DNA of 17,493 bases, from positions 1-17,493 of the forward strand of contig CALGIL010000369.1 in the NCBI GenBank assembly GCA_937914895.1, in the 5' to 3' direction. The translations under genes and the position numbers were made by a program. The notes under the pieces were generated by a model, which did not search any database, was not told the DNA's origin, and saw only the letters and a program-made list of their open reading frames with translations. Position 1 is the first letter of the stretch, and each line of letters opens with the position of its first letter. Origin of the DNA: an uncultured Angelakisella sp. GTDB taxonomy: Bacteria > Bacillota > Clostridia > Oscillospirales > Ruminococcaceae. Positions 6,443 to 13,989 of the stretch are shown in pieces.

Positions 6443-7138
6443 ATGTCTGTTTTCGCCATTGGAGACCTGCACCTGTCCCTGTCCGGCCAAAAGCCCATGG
6501 ATGTGTTTTCCGGCTGGGAGGGCTATGTCCCGCGCCTGGAGGAGGCCTGGCGCGGACAGGTGGGGCGGGAGGACACGGTGGTGGTGGCGGGGGACATCTC
6601 CTGGGCCATGCACCTGGAGGAGGCCGCGGACGATTTCCGTTTTATCCAGGACCTGCCGGGCAAAAAGCTGCTGATGAAGGGCAACCACGACTACTGGTGG
6701 TCCACCCGGGCCAAAATGGACCGGTTTTTTGCGGAAAACGGATTAACCACCCTGCAAATCCTCCATAATAACGCGGTGACGGCGGAGGGGCTGGCGCTGT
6801 GCGGGTCCCGGGGCTGGCTGTTTGAGGAGGACCAGCACTGCGATCCCCTCATTGTCGCCCGGGAGGCGGGCCGGATCCGCCGGTCCCTGGAGGCGGCCGA
6901 AAAGGGGGCCGAAAAAATCCTTTTTCTGCATTATCCCCCCATTTACAAAAATCAGGTCATCGACGCCTATTTTGACCTCATGGAGGAATTTGGGGTGGAG
7001 CGCTGCTTTTACGGGCACCTCCACGGCGCCGCCATTGCCCAGGCGTTTCAGGGGACCTACCGCGGGGTGCGCCTGCGGCTCATCTCGGCGGATTCCATGG
7101 GCTTTTCGCCCTTAAAACTCAGATCGTTCACAAAATGA
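6443..7138 (+). CDS. metallophosphoesterase (calcineurin-like)
   Basis: The 231-residue protein has the full set of motifs of a calcineurin-like dinuclear-metal phosphoesterase in order: GDLH (Asp8, His10), GDISW (Asp51), GNHDYWW (Asn81, His82), HYPP (His163) and GHLHG (His192, His194). The length and motif spelling resemble predicted phosphohydrolases of the COG1768 kind found in clostridia; the natural substrate is unknown. It has no signal peptide, so it is probably cytoplasmic. The start ATG 6443 is preferred over an upstream TTG because GAAAGGGG lies a few bases before it and the resulting MSVFAIGDLH matches the family N-terminus. It is flanked by the divergent DUF1540 gene and by the tig promoter region. 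Confidence 0.9.
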   Translation: MSVFAIGDLHLSLSGQKPMDVFSGWEGYVPRLEEAWRGQVGREDTVVVAGDISWAMHLEEAADDFRFIQDLPGKKLLMKGNHDYWWSTRAKMDRFFAENGLTTLQILHNNAVTAEGLALCGSRGWLFEEDQHCDPLIVAREAGRIRRSLEAAEKGAEKILFLHYPPIYKNQVIDAYFDLMEEFGVERCFYGHLHGAAIAQAFQGTYRGVRLRLISADSMGFSPLKLRSFTK

Positions 7139-7161
7139 GTATAGCTTTGTCATGATTTGTG

Positions 7162-7170
7162 TGGTACAAT
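7162..7170 (+). promoter_or_regulatory. distal tig promoter (P1), extended -10
   Basis: TGG-TACAAT with a T-rich upstream stretch resembles an extended -10 promoter; no good -35 hexamer stands 17 bases upstream. Its context ATTTGTGTGGTACAATAA is very close to that of the proximal promoter P2 (ATTTTGTGATACAATAA). A transcript from here would start near 7177 and include the hairpins at 7195-7284. Confidence 0.5.
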
Positions 7171-7194
7171 AACGGTACCCCCCTTTTCGGAGCC

Positions 7195-7284
7195 TTCGGG
7201 GCAATGCCCCGAATTTGCCTGCCCATGAAAAATGGGGTGCCGCCGTGTTCCACGCCCCTGCGGCATTGCCGCGGGCTTTATTTT
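7195..7284 (+). promoter_or_regulatory. hairpin series with terminator and possible antiterminator upstream of tig
   Basis: Three hairpins follow each other: TTCGGGGC/GCCCCGAA (7195-7213), CCCAT/ATGGG (7222-7236) and CCTGCGGC/GCCGCGGG (7257-7275, 8 pairs with one G-U, 3-base loop). The last is followed by CTTTATTTT, so it looks like an intrinsic terminator. TGCCGC (7238-7243) can pair instead with GCGGCA (7260-7265), which takes away the 5' arm of that terminator. This is the layout of a transcription attenuator, but GC-rich sequence makes chance pairing easy. It could equally just end the metallophosphoesterase transcript. Confidence 0.5.
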
Positions 7285-7294
7285 GTGATACAAT
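7266..7294 (+). promoter_or_regulatory. proximal tig promoter (P2)
   Basis: TTGCCG (7266-7271) and TACAAT (7289-7294) are 17 bases apart with TGA giving an extended -10. The -35 box lies inside the 3' arm of the terminator hairpin. The predicted start near 7301 gives a leader of about 35 bases before the tig ATG. Confidence 0.75.
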
Positions 7295-7335
7295 AATCTG
7301 GATTTCGATTTTTGAAAACATCTGGAGGAAGAAAC

Positions 7336-8772
7336 ATGAAACTGCTGTCCAAAAACCAGCCGGAGGCCAATCTTTACGAATTGGAAATTCAGGTGGAAAA
7401 GCCCGAATTTACCGCCGGAATTGACCAGTCCTACAAAAAAAACGCGCCCAAGCTGACCATCCATGGCTTCCGCAAGGGCAAGGCGCCCCGGAACATGGTG
7501 ATGAAGATGGTGGGCGAGGATTATTTTTACGAGGACGCCGTCAACCTGACCTACCACGAGGCCTACGACCGGGCCGTCGAGGAGGCGGGCCTGGAGCCCG
7601 TGGACAGCCCGGATGTGGAGCTGAAGGAAGTCAGCGCCGATGGCTATACCTTTATTGCCAAGGTGACCAATAAGCCGGTGGTGGAGCTGGAGGGCTACAA
7701 GGGCCTGAAGGCCACCCGCCCCTCCAGCGCGGTGACCGACGCCGAAATTGACGCCCAGCTGAGCCAGATGGCCGAGCGCAACAGCCGCCTGGTGGAGGTG
7801 ACCGACCGCGCCGCCCAGGAGGGCGACACCGCGGAGATCGACTTCGAGGGCTTTTTGGACGGCGTTCCTTTCCCCGGGGGCAAGGGGGAATCCCAGCCCC
7901 TGGTGCTGGGCTCCCATCAGTTTATCCCCGGATTTGAGGAAAAGCTTGTGGGCCACAAGGCGGGGGAGGAGTTTGACATTGACGTCGTCTTTCCCGAGGA
8001 CTACCACGAGGAATCCCTGAAGGGAAAAAGCGTGGTGTTTAAAATCAACCTGCGGGCCCTTAAGATCAAGGAGCTGCCCCCGGTGGACGACGAGCTGGCC
8101 AAGGACGTCAGCGAGTTTGACACCCTGGCGGAGCTGAGGGCCGACCTTTTGCAGAAGACCAAGGAGCAAAAGGAAAAGTCCGCCGGCGAACAGGTGGAAA
8201 ACCAACTGGTGGACGCCGCGGCGGAGCTTGCCAAGGTGGAGATTCCCCAGGTGATGATCGACCGCAAAATGAACGAGATGATCGAGGACTTCGACCGCCA
8301 GCTGCAGTCCCAGGGCCTCAACCTGGAAACCTACCTCCACTACACCGGCAACACCCCCGAGGAGTTCCAAAAGACCTTTGAGCCCCGGGCCGTGCAGCAG
8401 GTAAGGGCCACCCTGACCCTGGAAAAAATTGCGGAACTGGAAAAGCTGGAGGCCGCCGACGAAGAGGTGGAGGCGGAATATAAGCGCACCGCCGACGCGT
8501 ATCATATGGAGGCGGACCGCTTAAAGGACCTTATCAGCCGCGGGAGCGTCGTCAGCCAGCTGCGCCTGAACAAGGCCATCGACCTGCTGGTGCAAAGCGC
8601 CCAAATCACCGACGAAAAGCCCGGGGAGCAGGAGGGCGAGCAGGCGGAGGATAAAAAGCCCGCCAAAAAGGCCCCCGCCAAAAAGGCGGAGGACGCGGCG
8701 GAGGAAAAGCCGGCCAAAAAGCCCGCCGCCAAAAAAGCGGCGGCCAAAAAGACCGCGCAGGAGGCCGAGTAA
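7336..8772 (+). CDS. tig: trigger factor with Lys/Ala-rich C-terminal tail
   Basis: Trigger factor is the ribosome-bound chaperone and peptidyl-prolyl isomerase that meets nascent chains at the exit tunnel. The ribosome-binding signature GFRKGKAPR is at residues 44-52, aligning with Gly43-Phe44-Arg45-Lys46 of E. coli. An FKBP-type domain follows at about 155-245, with GDTAEIDFEGFLDG and a later FIPGFEEKLVG. The helical C-terminal arms run to about 425. Residues 426-478 add a tail of KKPAKKAPAKKA-like repeats with 14 Lys and 13 acidic residues, beyond the usual length of about 430. ATG 7336 follows GGAGGAAGAAAC; an in-frame TTG upstream would place the ribosome binding site inside the coding part. 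It is the first gene of tig-clpP-clpX-lon-engB. Confidence 0.96.
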   Translation: MKLLSKNQPEANLYELEIQVEKPEFTAGIDQSYKKNAPKLTIHGFRKGKAPRNMVMKMVGEDYFYEDAVNLTYHEAYDRAVEEAGLEPVDSPDVELKEVSADGYTFIAKVTNKPVVELEGYKGLKATRPSSAVTDAEIDAQLSQMAERNSRLVEVTDRAAQEGDTAEIDFEGFLDGVPFPGGKGESQPLVLGSHQFIPGFEEKLVGHKAGEEFDIDVVFPEDYHEESLKGKSVVFKINLRALKIKELPPVDDELAKDVSEFDTLAELRADLLQKTKEQKEKSAGEQVENQLVDAAAELAKVEIPQVMIDRKMNEMIEDFDRQLQSQGLNLETYLHYTGNTPEEFQKTFEPRAVQQVRATLTLEKIAELEKLEAADEEVEAEYKRTADAYHMEADRLKDLISRGSVVSQLRLNKAIDLLVQSAQITDEKPGEQEGEQAEDKKPAKKAPAKKAEDAAEEKPAKKPAAKKAAAKKTAQEAE

Positions 8773-8819
8773 GAAGGAGTCAAAGTCCCGCAGGGACCAT
8801 ACAATAAGGAGGGAAATCC

Positions 8820-9410
8820 ATGAGCCTTGTGCCAATGGTGATTGAACAAACAAACCGGGGAGAACGCTCCTACGATATTTTTTCGCGGCTTTTAAACGAC
8901 CGCATCATCATGCTGTGCGAAGAGGTCAACGACACCACGGCCAGCCTGGTGGTGGCGCAGCTGCTGTACCTGGAAGGCCAGGACGGCGAAAAGGACATCA
9001 GCCTGTATATCAACAGCCCCGGCGGCTCCATTTCCTCCGGGCTTGCAATTTACGACACCATGCAGTATATCAAGTGTGACATCTCCACCATATGTATAGG
9101 TATGGCGGCGTCCATGGGCGCCTTTCTGCTCAGCGCCGGCACCAAGGGAAAGCGGGTGGCGCTGCCCAACAGCGAGATTATGATCCACCAGCCCGCCATC
9201 CAGGGGGGCCTTGCCGGAAAGGCGTCGGACATCAAGATCTATTCCGACCGCATGCAGCGTATGCGCGAAAAGCTGGATACGCTGATGGCAAAGCATACCG
9301 GACAGACATTGGAGACCATCCAGCGGGACACCGAGCGGGACAACTTTATGTCCGCGGAGGAGGCCCTTTCCTACGGGCTTATCGACAAAATCCTGGAAAG
9401 CAGGGAGTAA
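8820..9410 (+). CDS. clpP: ATP-dependent Clp protease proteolytic subunit
   Basis: ClpP forms the double-heptamer serine protease chamber used by ClpX and other Clp ATPases. The triad is intact: Ser98 in GMAASMGAF, His123 in MIHQP and Asp174 in DTERD; the 3-residue shift of Asp against Bacillus Asp171 is explained by the offset of one plus two extra residues after HQP. The 196-residue length is typical, and the N-terminus [20 protein letters not shown] is the mature-like form without a long propeptide. AAGGAGG stands before the ATG. The 47-base gap after tig holds a small hairpin GTCCC-GCA-GGGAC (8785-8797) without a T run, so co-transcription with tig is expected. Confidence 0.97.
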   Translation: MSLVPMVIEQTNRGERSYDIFSRLLNDRIIMLCEEVNDTTASLVVAQLLYLEGQDGEKDISLYINSPGGSISSGLAIYDTMQYIKCDISTICIGMAASMGAFLLSAGTKGKRVALPNSEIMIHQPAIQGGLAGKASDIKIYSDRMQRMREKLDTLMAKHTGQTLETIQRDTERDNFMSAEEALSYGLIDKILESRE

Positions 9411-9453
9411 TCGTTCCGTCGGGCCATGGTCCCCACGCAAGGAGTGAAAGTTT

Positions 9454-10731
9454 ATGGCAAATTACGACGACAAAAAACAGCTGCGATGTTCCTTCTGCGG
9501 CAAGGGGCAGGACATGGTCCAGCGGATGATCGCCGGGCCGGGCGTCTGCATCTGCAACGAGTGCATCGAGCTGTGCCAGGCCGTCCTGGAGGGGGATACG
9601 GCGCCCGACCGCAAGCCCGTGCGGGAGGAAATTGACATTACCATCCCAAAGCCCCAGGACATTAAAAAATATCTGGACGAATACGTGGTGGGCCAGCAGG
9701 ACGCCAAGCGCGCCCTGTCCGTGGCCGTCTACAACCACTATAAACGCATTTACTTTGGCAAGGATGGCGACGTGGAGCTGGCCAAAAGCAACGTCATGCT
9801 GCTGGGGCCCACCGGCGTGGGAAAAACCCTGCTGGCACAGTCCCTGGCCCGCATCCTAAACGTGCCCTTTGCCATCGCCGATGCCACCACCCTCACCGAG
9901 GCGGGGTATGTGGGCGAGGATGTGGAAAACATTCTGCTGCGTCTGATTCAGGCGGCGGATTTTGACATTGCCCGGGCCGAAAAAGGTATTATCTATATCG
10001 ACGAGCTGGACAAAATTTCCCGCAAGTCCGAAAATCCCTCCATCACCCGGGACGTCAGCGGCGAGGGTGTCCAGCAGGCCAACGTCCCGCCCCAGGGTGG
10101 GCGCAAGCACCCCCAGCAGGAATTTATCCAGATTGACACCAGCGACATTCTGTTTATCTGCGGCGGCGCCTTTGACGGCCTGGAAAACATCATCGAAAAG
10201 CGCACCGACAATTCCTCCCTGGGCTTTGGCAACAAAATCAAGGAGAGCAAGGAGGAGCGCGCCCAAACCCTGCTGAAAAAGGTGGTGCCCCACGACCTGG
10301 TCCGCTACGGGCTTATCCCGGAGCTGGTGGGCCGCATTCCGGTCATTACCACCCTGGACGCCCTGGACGGGGACGCGCTGCGCAAAATTCTGCTGGAGCC
10401 CAAAAACTCCATGATCAAGCAGTACAAAAAGCTGTTTGAGCTGGACGGGGTGGACATTCAGTTTACCGACGATGCCCTGGACGCCGTGGCCGAAAAGGCC
10501 ATTCAGCTGAAAACCGGCGCCCGCGGCCTGCGGGGCATTCTGGAGGACGTGCTGGGGCCCATTATGTTCGACAGCCCCTCCGACGGCGCCATCGAGCGCA
10601 TTGTGGTGGACGGGGCCTGTGTCCGCGGGGAGGGCAAGCCGGAGGTTGTGCGCAATCCCCAGAAAAAGCCGGTTAAGCTGAAGCTCAGCCAGCCGGCCCA
10701 GGGCCGCCCCAAACGGGGCTCGGTGTCATAA
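9454..10731 (+). CDS. clpX: ATP-dependent Clp protease ATP-binding subunit ClpX
   Basis: ClpX unfolds substrates and feeds them to ClpP. The N-terminal zinc domain has Cys12, Cys15, Cys34 and Cys37, with the same internal spacing as in E. coli. The AAA+ module shows Walker A GPTGVGKT (118-125), the pore loop GYVG around Tyr152, and Walker B with Asp183-Glu184 in YIDELDK. An RKH loop (GGRKH) and an LGF tripeptide in the position of the ClpP-docking IGF loop are present, consistent with partnership with the ClpP encoded 43 bases upstream. The length of 425 is usual. The start is supported by AAGGAGTG before the ATG. The last residues [10 protein letters not shown] are a short variable basic tail. 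Confidence 0.97.
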   Translation: MANYDDKKQLRCSFCGKGQDMVQRMIAGPGVCICNECIELCQAVLEGDTAPDRKPVREEIDITIPKPQDIKKYLDEYVVGQQDAKRALSVAVYNHYKRIYFGKDGDVELAKSNVMLLGPTGVGKTLLAQSLARILNVPFAIADATTLTEAGYVGEDVENILLRLIQAADFDIARAEKGIIYIDELDKISRKSENPSITRDVSGEGVQQANVPPQGGRKHPQQEFIQIDTSDILFICGGAFDGLENIIEKRTDNSSLGFGNKIKESKEERAQTLLKKVVPHDLVRYGLIPELVGRIPVITTLDALDGDALRKILLEPKNSMIKQYKKLFELDGVDIQFTDDALDAVAEKAIQLKTGARGLRGILEDVLGPIMFDSPSDGAIERIVVDGACVRGEGKPEVVRNPQKKPVKLKLSQPAQGRPKRGSVS

Positions 10732-10742
10732 CAGCCAACACG

Positions 10743-10770
10743 ACTACCTCCGCCATGGGGCGGGGGTAGT
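10743..10770 (+). promoter_or_regulatory. long hairpin between clpX and lon
   Basis: ACTACCTCCGCC (10743-10754) and GGCGGGGGTAGT (10759-10770) form a continuous 12-pair stem with one G-U and loop ATGG. CAGC (10732-10735) and GCTG (10771-10774) could add an outer stem. No T run follows on either strand, so it is not a standard intrinsic terminator. It may set mRNA stability or differential expression of lon. Confidence 0.55.
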
Positions 10771-10831
10771 GCTGATTAAGCGGCCCCGGATGAAACACAA
10801 AACCGGGGCATAGGAAAGGAGCTGCAGAAGG

Positions 10832-13333
10832 ATGAAGGATCCCAAGGAAAAAACCACGGGAAAAACCGACGACAGCTTTGTGGAACTGATTTCGAAACAG
10901 GAGCCGGAAACCTCCTGGGAAAAAATGCCGGTGCTGCCCCTGCGGGGCCTGGTGCTGTATCCGGGAATGGTGCTGCATTTTGATGTGGGGCGCGAAAAAT
11001 CCGTGCTGGCCCTTAACGAGGCCATGACAAACGGGCGCAAAATTTTCCTGGTCTGCCAAAAGGATGTGCGGGATGACGACCCCGGCCCCAAGGAGCTACA
11101 TAAAGTGGGCGTCATTGCCGAAATCCGCCAGATTGTCCGGGTGCAAAGCGACACCCTGCGGGTGCTGGTGGAGGGTAAAAACCGCGCCCTGCTCATGGGC
11201 ATTTTGCGGGAAAGCCCCTTCTATACCGGCCTTGTGGTGGATTATCCCATGAAGACAAGGATGGGCAACAAGGCCCTGTGCGGGGCCCTGGTGCGCACCG
11301 TCAAGGACCTTTTTGAGGAATACGCCTCCCTGGTGCCCCAGATGCCCCGGGAGATTATCACCAATGTCATGTCCTCCGAGGACCCCGCTTATCTTGGGGA
11401 GTATATCCCCGGCAACATTCAGCTGCGCCCCGAGGATAAGCAGCAGATTCTGGAGGAGTCGGGCATTACCCGGCGGCTGGAGCTGCTGGCCCGGTTTTTG
11501 GAGACGGAAAACGAAATCCTGACCCTGGAGCAGGACATCCAGGAGCGGGTGCGGGAGCAGATGGACCGCAACCAGCGGGAGTACTACCTCCGGGAGCAGA
11601 TGAAGGCCATCTCCGACGAGCTGGGCGAGGGCGACAACCTGTACGAGGAAGCCGAGGAGTACCACCAGCGCATTGAGGAGCTGGGCCTGCCCGAGGAGAG
11701 CCGGGAAAAGCTGCACAAGGAGGTGGACCGCCTGGAGCGGATGCCCTCCAACTCCCACGAGGGGTCGGTGATCCGCAACTGGATTGACGCCTGCCTGGAG
11801 CTCCCTTGGAACACCCTGACCAAGGATAAAATCGACATTAAAAAGGCCCGCCGCCTTTTGGACCAGGAGCACTACGGCCTTGGCAAGGTCAAGGAGCGCA
11901 TTTTGGAGGTGCTGGCGGTGCGCAAGCTGGCCCCCGACATCAAGGGACAGATCATCTGCCTGGTGGGCCCTCCCGGCGTGGGCAAGACCTCCATCGCCCG
12001 GTCCATTGCCCAGTCCATGGGGCGCAATTACGCCCGGATGAGCCTGGGCGGCGTCCGGGACGAATCGGACATCCGCGGCCACCGCAAGACCTACATCGGG
12101 GCCATGCCCGGGCGCATCATCGGCGCCATCAAGCAGGCGGGCAGCGCCAACCCCCTGCTGCTGCTGGACGAAATTGACAAGCTGGGCAACGACTTCCGGG
12201 GGGACCCCTCCTCGGCGCTGCTGGAGGTGCTGGACAGCGAGCAGAATTTCGCGTTTCGGGACCACTACATCGAGCTGCCCTTTGACTTAAGCCGGGTGTT
12301 CTTTATCGCCACGGCCAACGACCGCCACGGCATTCCCGCCCCCCTGCTGGACCGCATGGAGATTATTGAGCTGCCCAGCTATACCCGGGAGGAGAAAAAG
12401 AACATTGCCGCGCGGCACCTTATCCCCAAGCAGCTGGGGCGCCACGGTCTGACCAAGGACCAGCTGCGCATTGCCGACGGCGCGGTGTACGCCCTTATTG
12501 ACCACTACACCCGGGAGGCGGGCGTGCGCACCCTGGAGCGGCAGATTGCCGCCCTGTGCCGCAAGGCCGCCGTCCGCCAGGTGTCCGGCGAGGCGGAGGG
12601 GCGCATCACCGTTACCGCCCATAACATTGAGGAATTTTTGGGCCCCAAGCGGTTTTACGACGACGCCATTTCCCGGGTGGACCAGGTGGGCATTGCTAAC
12701 GGCCTTGCCTGGACCTCGGTGGGGGGCGAGATGCTTCAGGTGGAGACCGCCGTCATGGAGGGCTCGGGCAAAAACCAGTTTACCGGCAGTTTGGGCGACG
12801 TGATGAAGGAATCGGTGGCGGCCGCCATCACCTACATCCGCAGCGTGGCAGACCAGTACGGCATCAGCCCCACCTTCCACAAGGACAAGGACATCCACAT
12901 CCACTTCCCCGAGGGCGCGGTGCCCAAGGACGGCCCCTCGGCGGGCATTACCACCTGCACGGCGCTGGTGTCGGCCCTGTCGGGCATTCCCATCCGCCAC
13001 GACGTGGCTATGACCGGCGAAATTACCCTGCGGGGCCGGGTGCTGCCCATTGGCGGCCTGCGGGAAAAGACCATGGCCGCCTACAAAAACGGCATGAAGA
13101 CGGTGATCATCCCCAAGGCGAATATGCCCGACCTTGCCGAGGTGGACGACGCCGTAAAGGCCCACATCAAGTTTGTCCCGGCCGAGACCATGGAGACGGT
13201 GCTGCGTACCGCGCTGATCCAGGCGCCCCACCCCCTGCGGCCCAAAAAGGCCGCGGAGGCCCCCCTGCGGGAGGAGCTGCCGGTGGAGATCGAGATTACC
13301 GAGGACCGCCAGCCCGCCCTGCTGCGCCAGTGA
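10832..13333 (+). CDS. lon: ATP-dependent protease Lon (LonA type)
   Basis: Lon is a homohexameric AAA+ serine protease that degrades misfolded and some regulatory proteins. The 833-residue product has the N-terminal substrate domain from about residue 30 (PVLPLRGLVLYPGM), a coiled-coil middle part (EREQMDRNQREYYLREQMKA-like region around 245), Walker A GPPGVGKT with Lys385, Walker B LLLLDEIDKL, and the C-terminal protease domain. The Ser-Lys dyad is Ser703 (KDGPSAGIT) and Lys746 (GLREKTMAA), 43 residues apart as in E. coli. GAAAGGAG stands about 10 bases before the ATG. It lies 100 bases after clpX, separated by a long hairpin. There is no transmembrane segment, so it is LonA rather than LonB. 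The charged C-terminal end is variable. Confidence 0.97.
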   Translation: MKDPKEKTTGKTDDSFVELISKQEPETSWEKMPVLPLRGLVLYPGMVLHFDVGREKSVLALNEAMTNGRKIFLVCQKDVRDDDPGPKELHKVGVIAEIRQIVRVQSDTLRVLVEGKNRALLMGILRESPFYTGLVVDYPMKTRMGNKALCGALVRTVKDLFEEYASLVPQMPREIITNVMSSEDPAYLGEYIPGNIQLRPEDKQQILEESGITRRLELLARFLETENEILTLEQDIQERVREQMDRNQREYYLREQMKAISDELGEGDNLYEEAEEYHQRIEELGLPEESREKLHKEVDRLERMPSNSHEGSVIRNWIDACLELPWNTLTKDKIDIKKARRLLDQEHYGLGKVKERILEVLAVRKLAPDIKGQIICLVGPPGVGKTSIARSIAQSMGRNYARMSLGGVRDESDIRGHRKTYIGAMPGRIIGAIKQAGSANPLLLLDEIDKLGNDFRGDPSSALLEVLDSEQNFAFRDHYIELPFDLSRVFFIATANDRHGIPAPLLDRMEIIELPSYTREEKKNIAARHLIPKQLGRHGLTKDQLRIADGAVYALIDHYTREAGVRTLERQIAALCRKAAVRQVSGEAEGRITVTAHNIEEFLGPKRFYDDAISRVDQVGIANGLAWTSVGGEMLQVETAVMEGSGKNQFTGSLGDVMKESVAAAITYIRSVADQYGISPTFHKDKDIHIHFPEGAVPKDGPSAGITTCTALVSALSGIPIRHDVAMTGEITLRGRVLPIGGLREKTMAAYKNGMKTVIIPKANMPDLAEVDDAVKAHIKFVPAETMETVLRTALIQAPHPLRPKKAAEAPLREELPVEIEITEDRQPALLRQ

Positions 13334-13354
13334 CACCGGGAGAAAGGAGCCCCC

Positions 13355-13987
13355 ATGAACTACCACCAGGCTGTCTTTGAAACGGCCTTTGGCACCCCCA
13401 GCCAGCTGCCCCCGTCGGAGCTGCCGGAGCTGGTCTTTGCGGGCCGGTCCAACGTGGGCAAATCCTCCCTCATCAACAAGCTGTTTAACCAAAAATCCCT
13501 GGCCCGGGTCAGCGCCACCCCCGGCAAGACGGCCACCATCAATTTTTACCGGGCCGGTGGCCTGCGGTTTGCGGACCTGCCCGGCTATGGCTACGCCAAG
13601 GTAAGCCGGGGGGAAAAGCGCCGCTGGGCCGACCTCATCGAGGGGTACCTTACCCAGGACCGGGACATTGCCTTAGTGTTTTCCCTTATGGACTTCCGCC
13701 ACCCCCCCAGCAGGGACGACCTGCACATGGTGGACTTCCTCATTGGGCAGGAGCTGCCCTTTGTGGTGGTGCTGACCAAGGCGGACAAGCTCAGCGCCGC
13801 CCAGCGGGCGGCCCGGCTGGAGGCCCTGGGGCAGGAGCTGCCCTGCGCCGACCAAATTACCGTCATCCCCTTTTCCGCCGTGACGGGGGAGGGGGTGGCC
13901 GAGATCCGGAGCATCATCGAGGAGCTGGAGGACGAGCCGGCAGACGGGGAGGACCCCGGAGAAGCGGCGCCCCAGGAAGGAGAATGA
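13355..13987 (+). CDS. engB: ribosome biogenesis GTP-binding protein EngB (YsxC/YihA)
   Basis: EngB is a small GTPase needed for assembly of the 50S subunit. All G motifs are visible: G1 GRSNVGKS (30-37), G2 ATPGKT (54-59), G3 DLPG (74-77) followed by YGYAK, G4 TKADK and a G5-like FSAVTGEG. At 210 aa it is slightly longer than usual because of an acidic C-terminal end rich in Glu, Asp, Gly and Pro. AAAGGAG precedes the ATG. It starts 21 bases after lon, the standard lon-engB order of Firmicutes, and its stop codon lies just before the lysA start, so lysA is probably in the same transcript. Confidence 0.96.
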   Translation: MNYHQAVFETAFGTPSQLPPSELPELVFAGRSNVGKSSLINKLFNQKSLARVSATPGKTATINFYRAGGLRFADLPGYGYAKVSRGEKRRWADLIEGYLTQDRDIALVFSLMDFRHPPSRDDLHMVDFLIGQELPFVVVLTKADKLSAAQRAARLEALGQELPCADQITVIPFSAVTGEGVAEIRSIIEELEDEPADGEDPGEAAPQEGE

Positions 13988-13989
13988 CC

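Noticed and set aside
7139..7335. CIRCE or CtsR operator upstream of the tig-clpP-clpX-lon operon
   Set aside because: No TTAGCACTC/GAGTGCTAA pair and no tandem GGTCAAA heptads were seen here or in the clpP, clpX and lon upstream gaps.
7312..7335. Trigger factor start at an upstream TTG
   Set aside because: It would bury the GGAGGAA ribosome binding site in the coding part and add residues not found in the family.
8731..8737. A6G run in the tig tail as a -1 frameshift site
   Set aside because: The run is in register AAA AAA G, not A AAA AAG as the slippery heptamer needs, and no shifted extension of interest follows.
8800..8805. TACAAT before clpP as an internal promoter
   Set aside because: No matching -35 hexamer lies 16-18 bases upstream, and the hexamer sits right next to the clpP ribosome binding site.
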